Source: Gammaproteobacteria bacterium
GTDB taxonomy: Bacteria; Pseudomonadota; Gammaproteobacteria; Chromatiales; Chromatiaceae
Assembly: GCA_009929855.1 (NCBI GenBank)
Contig: RZZN01000009.1
Coordinates: forward strand, 1-64,000
Direction of reading: 5' to 3'
DNA: 64,000 nucleotides
Notes under the pieces: generated by a model
Seen by the model: the letters and a program-made list of their open reading frames with translations, nothing else
Told to the model about the DNA's origin: nothing
Databases searched by the model: none
Position numbers and translations under genes: made by a program
In this document: piece after piece, positions 59,624 to 64,000 of the stretch
How positions within the stretch are numbered: position 1 is the stretch's first letter
How the letters are laid out: each line of letters starts with the position of its first letter

Positions 59624-61298
59624 TCAGCGTCTGATCCTGCTTTTCGCCTTAGCCGCGGTCTTGTTCCTAATCTACTCGGCTTGGATGCAAGACTACGGGC
59701 AGCCCGCCCAGCCTCAGCGCGTCGATGCGCCCGCCATGATCGGCGAGACGATGCCGGACACCTCGATTGCGCAAGACGTGCCGCGCGTCACCACGACGAC
59801 CGAGGCGCTGACTGGCGCCCCGACGGCCCCCGAGATCCTCGCGGCGCCCGCCGAGCAACCGATTCGGGTCGAGACGGATGTCTTCCATCTCGAGATCTCA
59901 CCCCGTGGCGCAACCATCTCGGCCGCTTGGCTGAACGGTTATGCGACAGTCGCCGATCGTCCGGAAGAGCCCTTCCAACTGTTCAAGCCGGCACCACCCA
60001 ACCTTTTCATTGCACAGTCCGGATTACTTGGGGATGTCGAGGGCCGTCTGCCGACCCACGAGGCACTCTTTACCGCAACGCAGACACTCTATCGGCTCGG
60101 GCCCGATGACGACCAACTCGAGGTCGAGCTGATCTGGGTCAGCGAGGAAGGGGTCGAGGTGCGTAAGGTCTTCGAGTTTCAGCGCGGCAGCTATCTGATC
60201 CGCGCCAGCCAGACGATCACCAACGCCAGCGAGACACCGCTGGTCACGCGTCGTTACAACCAACTCCAGCGCACCGAGCTCTACGACCCGAACGAGTCGA
60301 GATTCATCCATACCTTCACCGGCGGCGTCTACTACAGCCCCGAGGACAAGTACAAAAAGGTCGATTTCGACAACATGCGCAAATCGCCGCTCGATCGCGC
60401 GGTCATGGATGGCTGGATCGCGATGATGCAGCACTACTTCCTGGCAGCCTGGATCCCACCACGGGGTGTGCAGGAGACCTTCTATACCAACGTACTTGCC
60501 GATTCACGCTATATCATCGGCAAATATTCACCGGCGGTGAGTGTCGCACCGGGCGCGACCCACGTCTTCGCCGATGAGTTGTTCGTCGGACCGAAGCTCC
60601 AGGACCAGCTCGCGAGCGTCGCCCCTGGACTTGAGCTCGCCGTCGATTACGGCTGGTTGACAGTGATCGCGCAACCGATCTTCTGGGTCCTGAGCAAGAT
60701 CTATCTACTGGTCGGCAACTGGGGTTGGGCCATCATCGTCCTGACGATCCTGATCAAGCTAGCCTTCTACAAGCTCTCCGAGACCAGCTACAAGTCGATG
60801 GCCAACATGCGCCAGTTGGCCCCGCGTCTGCAAGCGCTGAAGGATCGCTATGGCGACGACAAGCAGCGTCTCAATCAGGCCATGATGGAGATGTACAAGA
60901 CCGAAAAGATCAACCCGCTCGGCGGCTGTCTGCCGATCCTGATCCAGATCCCGGTCTTCATCGCGCTCTACTGGGTCTTGCTGGAAAGCGTTGAGCTACG
61001 CTATGCACCCTTCATCCTCTGGCTCGACAATCTCTCGGCGCCGGACCCCTATTTCATCCTGCCACTCATCATGGGTGTCTCCATGTTCGTGCAGATGAAG
61101 CTGAACCCGCCGCCACCGGATCCAATCCAGGCGAAGATCATGATGGCCCTGCCGTTCGTCTTCACGGTCTTCTTCGCCTTCTTCCCATCCGGGCTGGTGC
61201 TCTACTGGACAGTCAACAATCTGCTGTCGATCGCCCAGCAGTGGCACATCACCCGGACGATCGAGAAAGAGGCCGCGGCGGCGAAACGCAAACGGTGA
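59616..61298 (+). CDS. yidC: Membrane protein insertase YidC
   Basis: A 560-residue insertase. An N-terminal helix ([18 protein letters not shown]) is followed by the long periplasmic beta domain typical of gammaproteobacteria (about residues 60-350) and five C-terminal helices with [26 protein letters not shown] by pattern and the hydrophilic groove region. It inserts proteins with or without SecYEG. The start at 59616 gives [10 protein letters not shown], the usual N-terminus. Confidence 0.97.
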   Translation: MDNQRLILLFALAAVLFLIYSAWMQDYGQPAQPQRVDAPAMIGETMPDTSIAQDVPRVTTTTEALTGAPTAPEILAAPAEQPIRVETDVFHLEISPRGATISAAWLNGYATVADRPEEPFQLFKPAPPNLFIAQSGLLGDVEGRLPTHEALFTATQTLYRLGPDDDQLEVELIWVSEEGVEVRKVFEFQRGSYLIRASQTITNASETPLVTRRYNQLQRTELYDPNESRFIHTFTGGVYYSPEDKYKKVDFDNMRKSPLDRAVMDGWIAMMQHYFLAAWIPPRGVQETFYTNVLADSRYIIGKYSPAVSVAPGATHVFADELFVGPKLQDQLASVAPGLELAVDYGWLTVIAQPIFWVLSKIYLLVGNWGWAIIVLTILIKLAFYKLSETSYKSMANMRQLAPRLQALKDRYGDDKQRLNQAMMEMYKTEKINPLGGCLPILIQIPVFIALYWVLLESVELRYAPFILWLDNLSAPDPYFILPLIMGVSMFVQMKLNPPPPDPIQAKIMMALPFVFTVFFAFFPSGLVLYWTVNNLLSIAQQWHITRTIEKEAAAAKRKR

Positions 61299-61370
61299 GA
61301 CAGGCCACAGCCCTGCGTTGGGCATTTAGAATCTGGTTGCGATACCGCGCGGGCTAGGTGGTCTTCACTC

Positions 61371-62708
61371 ATGGCCGCGGAGACCATCGTCGCGATCGCG
61401 ACCGCACCTGGCCGGGGCGGGATCGGGATCGTCCGCGCGAGCGGCCCCGCGGTCGCGGACTTGACGCAGCGTCTCATCGGACGCGTGCCAAGTGCGCGAC
61501 ATGCCACGCTCGCCACCGTCCACGACGGTGCGGGGCAGCCGATCGATCAAGGCATCGTGGTTTATTTCGCGAAACCGGACTCCTTCACTGGCGAGGATGT
61601 CCTGGAACTCCAGGTCCATGGTAGTCCAGTGGTCCTGGATCTCATCCTCGCGCGCTGTCTTGAGCTTGGCGCGCGTCTGGCGCGCCCCGGAGAGTTCAGC
61701 GAGCGCGCCTTTCTCAACGGCAAGCTCGATCTGGTCCAGGCCGAGGCCATCGCCGACCTGATCGAGAGTTCGACCGCCCTGGCGGCACGCCTGGCCGGGC
61801 GCAGTCTACAAGGTGTCTTCTCGCGTCTGATCGATGACCTGGTCGAGCGGCTCATTCGGATGCGCATGGGACTGGAGGCGACCCTCGACTTTCCCGACGA
61901 GGAGCTCGATCTACCCAACGACCTTGGCATCGGTGCCGACCTCACGGCCATCATCGCGGATACCTCAGACGTGATCGCCTCCGCCCATCAGGGGCAGGTC
62001 GTTCGCGATGGACTCGCGGTCGTGATCGCAGGTCCGCCCAACGCTGGCAAGTCAAGCCTGCTCAATGCACTCTCTGGGCAGGAAAGCGCGATCGTGACAC
62101 CCGTCGCGGGCACCACCCGCGACACGCTCGCGCTCGACATCCAGATCGATGGCCTGCCGATCCGAATCATCGATACCGCCGGCCTGCGTCACAGCGACGA
62201 CATCGTCGAGCGTGAGGGCATCCGCAGGGCCCGTGCACAGGCCGAGCAGGCTGACCTGATCCTCTGGGTCTATGACGCAACCACAGGCCCTGATCCACTG
62301 ACCCGCGCGCATCTGCCAACAGGCATCGCGGTGACCCGCGTGCGCAACAAGATCGATCTCTTGGGGCTGCAACCGAACATCATGGATGTCGACACCGGGC
62401 CTGAGATCGCGATCTCGGCAACCAACGGCGCGGGTCTCGATCTGCTGCGAGCCCATCTGAAAGAGCGTGCAGGACTTGGCGGCACGACCGAAGGCGCCTT
62501 CGTGGCACGTCGGCGCCATCTCGACGCGCTTCGCCGTGGACTCGATCACCTGGAATCAGCGCGCTACGCCCTTACAAATGCCCTCGGTGCAGAGCTGATC
62601 GCCGAAGATCTGCAACAGGCCCAACACGCCTTTGGTGAGATCACCGGACGTGTCACCTCGGACGATCTGCTCGGGCGTATCTTTTCGAGCTTTTGCATCG
62701 GCAAATAG
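61371..62708 (+). CDS. mnmE: tRNA modification GTPase MnmE
   Basis: A 445-residue GTPase with the N-terminal tetrahydrofolate-binding domain (TIVAIATAPGRGGIGIVR), a G domain (GPPNAGKSSLLNAL, DTAGLRHSDD, NKIDLL) and the C-terminal FCIGK with its catalytic Cys. With MnmG it modifies the wobble uridine of several tRNAs. It follows yidC after 72 bases. The mnmG gene, often next, is not found here. Confidence 0.97.
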   Translation: MAAETIVAIATAPGRGGIGIVRASGPAVADLTQRLIGRVPSARHATLATVHDGAGQPIDQGIVVYFAKPDSFTGEDVLELQVHGSPVVLDLILARCLELGARLARPGEFSERAFLNGKLDLVQAEAIADLIESSTALAARLAGRSLQGVFSRLIDDLVERLIRMRMGLEATLDFPDEELDLPNDLGIGADLTAIIADTSDVIASAHQGQVVRDGLAVVIAGPPNAGKSSLLNALSGQESAIVTPVAGTTRDTLALDIQIDGLPIRIIDTAGLRHSDDIVEREGIRRARAQAEQADLILWVYDATTGPDPLTRAHLPTGIAVTRVRNKIDLLGLQPNIMDVDTGPEIAISATNGAGLDLLRAHLKERAGLGGTTEGAFVARRRHLDALRRGLDHLESARYALTNALGAELIAEDLQQAQHAFGEITGRVTSDDLLGRIFSSFCIGK

Positions 62709-62830
62709 CGTCTTTCGAGTCATTCCCCACGACTGCGACACCTCGGCGAGCCACCGTCGATGGGTACATCACCGTCTTCAGCGTGCTTATGTGTCTTCAT
62801 CACGGCACCTCGAAATGAGCTGGCCTGTCA

Positions 62831-63142
62831 ATGGCCCCAAGCGAACTCAGCTTTGAACTGGCCGACTGGGAGGTTCTAAAAATCGACGAGCGGGTCACCT
62901 TGCCCACCCTCGACACCTGGCTGAGTGAGTGGGAGTCCCGCGGGGTGCCGGACGGTGCGAGGCTGGCCTTCCGGTGGGCGGTCACGCCGATCCTGCTCGC
63001 AACCATGCTCATGATGCGACTCACAACCCTGCTCAGGCCGGGTGATATCGCTGCCATCGAACTTCTGTCACTCAGCCACCAGCTTACGGTGTTGTCCGAG
63101 CCCGAGCCGGCGCCTCCTCATCGACTCCAAGACAATGCCTGA
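62831..63142 (+). CDS. Hypothetical small membrane protein
   Basis: A 103-residue reading frame, not recognised. It has an acidic N-terminal half (SELSFELADWEVLKIDERVT by pattern), one likely membrane helix (AVTPILLATMLMMRLTTLL, about residues 50-68) and an acidic, Pro-containing tail. Codon use with GC in third positions resembles its neighbours, which favours it over the shorter minus-strand frame at the same place. No clear ribosome-binding site precedes the ATG. Confidence 0.45.
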   Translation: MAPSELSFELADWEVLKIDERVTLPTLDTWLSEWESRGVPDGARLAFRWAVTPILLATMLMMRLTTLLRPGDIAAIELLSLSHQLTVLSEPEPAPPHRLQDNA

Positions 63143-63249
63143 TATACATGGCGATCGCGGGGCTCGACGATCGGGTGATGTGATCCTCACCGGAGTCGCA
63201 GGACGAGACGCCTGATGTGCGTGACGATCGCGACATCGATGGCAGCGTG

Positions 63250-63276
63250 GTATTATTTTTCGATGACTAATAACAC
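63250..63276. promoter_or_regulatory. AT-rich inverted repeat upstream of the DUF4198 gene
   Basis: The arms GTATTATT (63250-63257) and AATAACAC (63269-63276) pair in 7 of 8 positions. The dyad lies about 48 bases before the DUF4198 start, in a position fit for a repressor operator. It resembles the broad class of NikR-type dyads, but its total length is one base short of the usual form. Confidence 0.35.
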
Positions 63277-63323
63277 GGGGCTTGATTAGAGCGGTCCCGT
63301 AGTGAACTTGATCGGAGCCCTCG

Positions 63324-64000
63324 ATGAGCTTATCCCCGATTCATGCGAGCCTCGGCCGTGGCGTCCTGCTCGTCGCGCTCGCTCATCCGTGCCTCGCCTT
63401 GGCGCATTTCCAAGAACTGATTCCTTCCACCGATATCCTCGATGCGACGACCGGGCGCACGCTCACAGTGGAACTGCGTTTCACGCACCCGATGGAGGGT
63501 GGGCCACTCATGGATATGGCGACACCTGTGCGACTGGCTGTCCAGGGACCGCGTGGCCGGGAGGATCTCCTATCGGCACTCACGCCAGTCGAGGTCGATG
63601 GTCGGCGCACCTACCGGCTCGATTACACGGTCACTCAACCGGGTGATCATCTCTTCTATGTCGAGCCAGCACCCTACTGGGAGCCTGGCGAAGGGAGCAT
63701 GATCATCCACTACACCAAGGTGGTGGTAGATGCTTTCGGTGCCGAATCAGGCTGGGATGCCGAGCTTGGGCTCCCCGTCGAGATCGTCCCACTGGTCCGT
63801 CCTTATGGTCTTTGGACAGGCAACCTCTTCCGTGGTGTCGTCAAACGCGATGGTCAGCCGATCCCGTACGCCGAGATCGAGGTCGAATGGCGCAATGATG
63901 GATCCATCACCCCGCCATCCAATCCCTATGTCACCCAAGTGATCAAGTCCGACGCGCAAGGGGTCTTCAGCTACGCCATGCCGCGCGCTGGCTGGTGGGG
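63324..64000 (+). CDS. DUF4198 family periplasmic protein (runs off right edge)
   Basis: An open frame of 225 codons continues to the window end. A signal peptide ends in [10 protein letters not shown], then [13 protein letters not shown] begins the mature protein, with many beta-strand patterns and Trp/Tyr-rich turns ([30 protein letters not shown]). This matches the DUF4198 family, whose genes often accompany nickel or cobalt uptake systems. The exact role is unknown. The start at 63324 gives a good signal peptide. Confidence 0.8.
   Translation, partial: MSLSPIHASLGRGVLLVALAHPCLALAHFQELIPSTDILDATTGRTLTVELRFTHPMEGGPLMDMATPVRLAVQGPRGREDLLSALTPVEVDGRRTYRLDYTVTQPGDHLFYVEPAPYWEPGEGSMIIHYTKVVVDAFGAESGWDAELGLPVEIVPLVRPYGLWTGNLFRGVVKRDGQPIPYAEIEVEWRNDGSITPPSNPYVTQVIKSDAQGVFSYAMPRAGWW

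Noticed and set aside
62800-63057. 85-codon minus-strand frame over the small hypothetical gene
   Set aside because: Codon composition is Ser-rich and less consistent with neighbours than the plus-strand frame.

Overview
The window is GC-rich gammaproteobacterial chromosome. Gene orders such as dnaA-dnaN-recF-gyrB, rpmH-rnpA-yidD-yidC-mnmE, glnA/ntrBC and secB-gpsA-trmL, together with a persulfide-sensor-like ArsR regulator beside a rhodanese, suggest a sulfur-oxidising or purple sulfur member of the Chromatiales. That placement is an inference, not a sequence match. The window covers the replication-gene region. dnaA and the genes to its left are read leftward, and rpmH and the genes to its right are read rightward.

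Layout. 1-4650: an accessory block with a DUF499 ATPase, a DUF3780 protein (both known from anti-phage loci), a VapBC-type toxin-antitoxin pair and the first codons of a second antitoxin cut by the window edge. 4774-7662: a CBS/PAS/GGDEF/EAL cyclic-di-GMP protein with a degenerate GGDEF motif. 7822-14370: rsmD, a pair of M16 peptidases, and ftsY-ftsE-ftsX. 14396-18700: an SLC13-type transporter overlapping an unusual sensor kinase, then a DUF4239 membrane protein. 18761-29516: a type II secretion operon (gspE,F,G,H,I,J,K,L,M, a GspC/N-like protein and gspD), preceded at 29545-32486 by two polysaccharide-biosynthesis genes. 32537-35938: a DJ-1 family protein, ctpA and envC. 36134-39184: an ArsR-type regulator, rhodanese, secB, gpsA and trmL. 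39375-40092: two unrecognised genes. 40286-45064: ntrC, ntrB, a DUF4124 gene and glnA. Upstream of glnA lie a sigma-54-like promoter and an NtrC-like palindrome. 45762-50312: glyQ, glyS, gmhB and plsC. 50331-58613: gyrB, recF, dnaN and dnaA. 58870-62708: rpmH, rnpA, yidD, yidC and mnmE. 62831-64000: a small hypothetical gene and a DUF4198 gene cut by the right edge.

Most notable observations. (1) gyrB is split by a 516-residue intein placed exactly before the catalytic TDADVDG motif of the TOPRIM domain. Its second LAGLIDADG motif carries Lys at the catalytic acid position. (2) Three parS-like ParB sites cluster within about 0.9 kb in and beside recF, two of them inside a duplicated unit. (3) The ArsR-type regulator has the cysteine pair of the BigR/SqrR persulfide sensors, a 20-bp dyad overlapping its likely start site, and a rhodanese as the next gene. 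(4) The secretin GspD carries its own lipobox, so it may be a self-piloting liposecretin. (5) The glnA upstream region holds a complete NtrC/sigma-54 control architecture.
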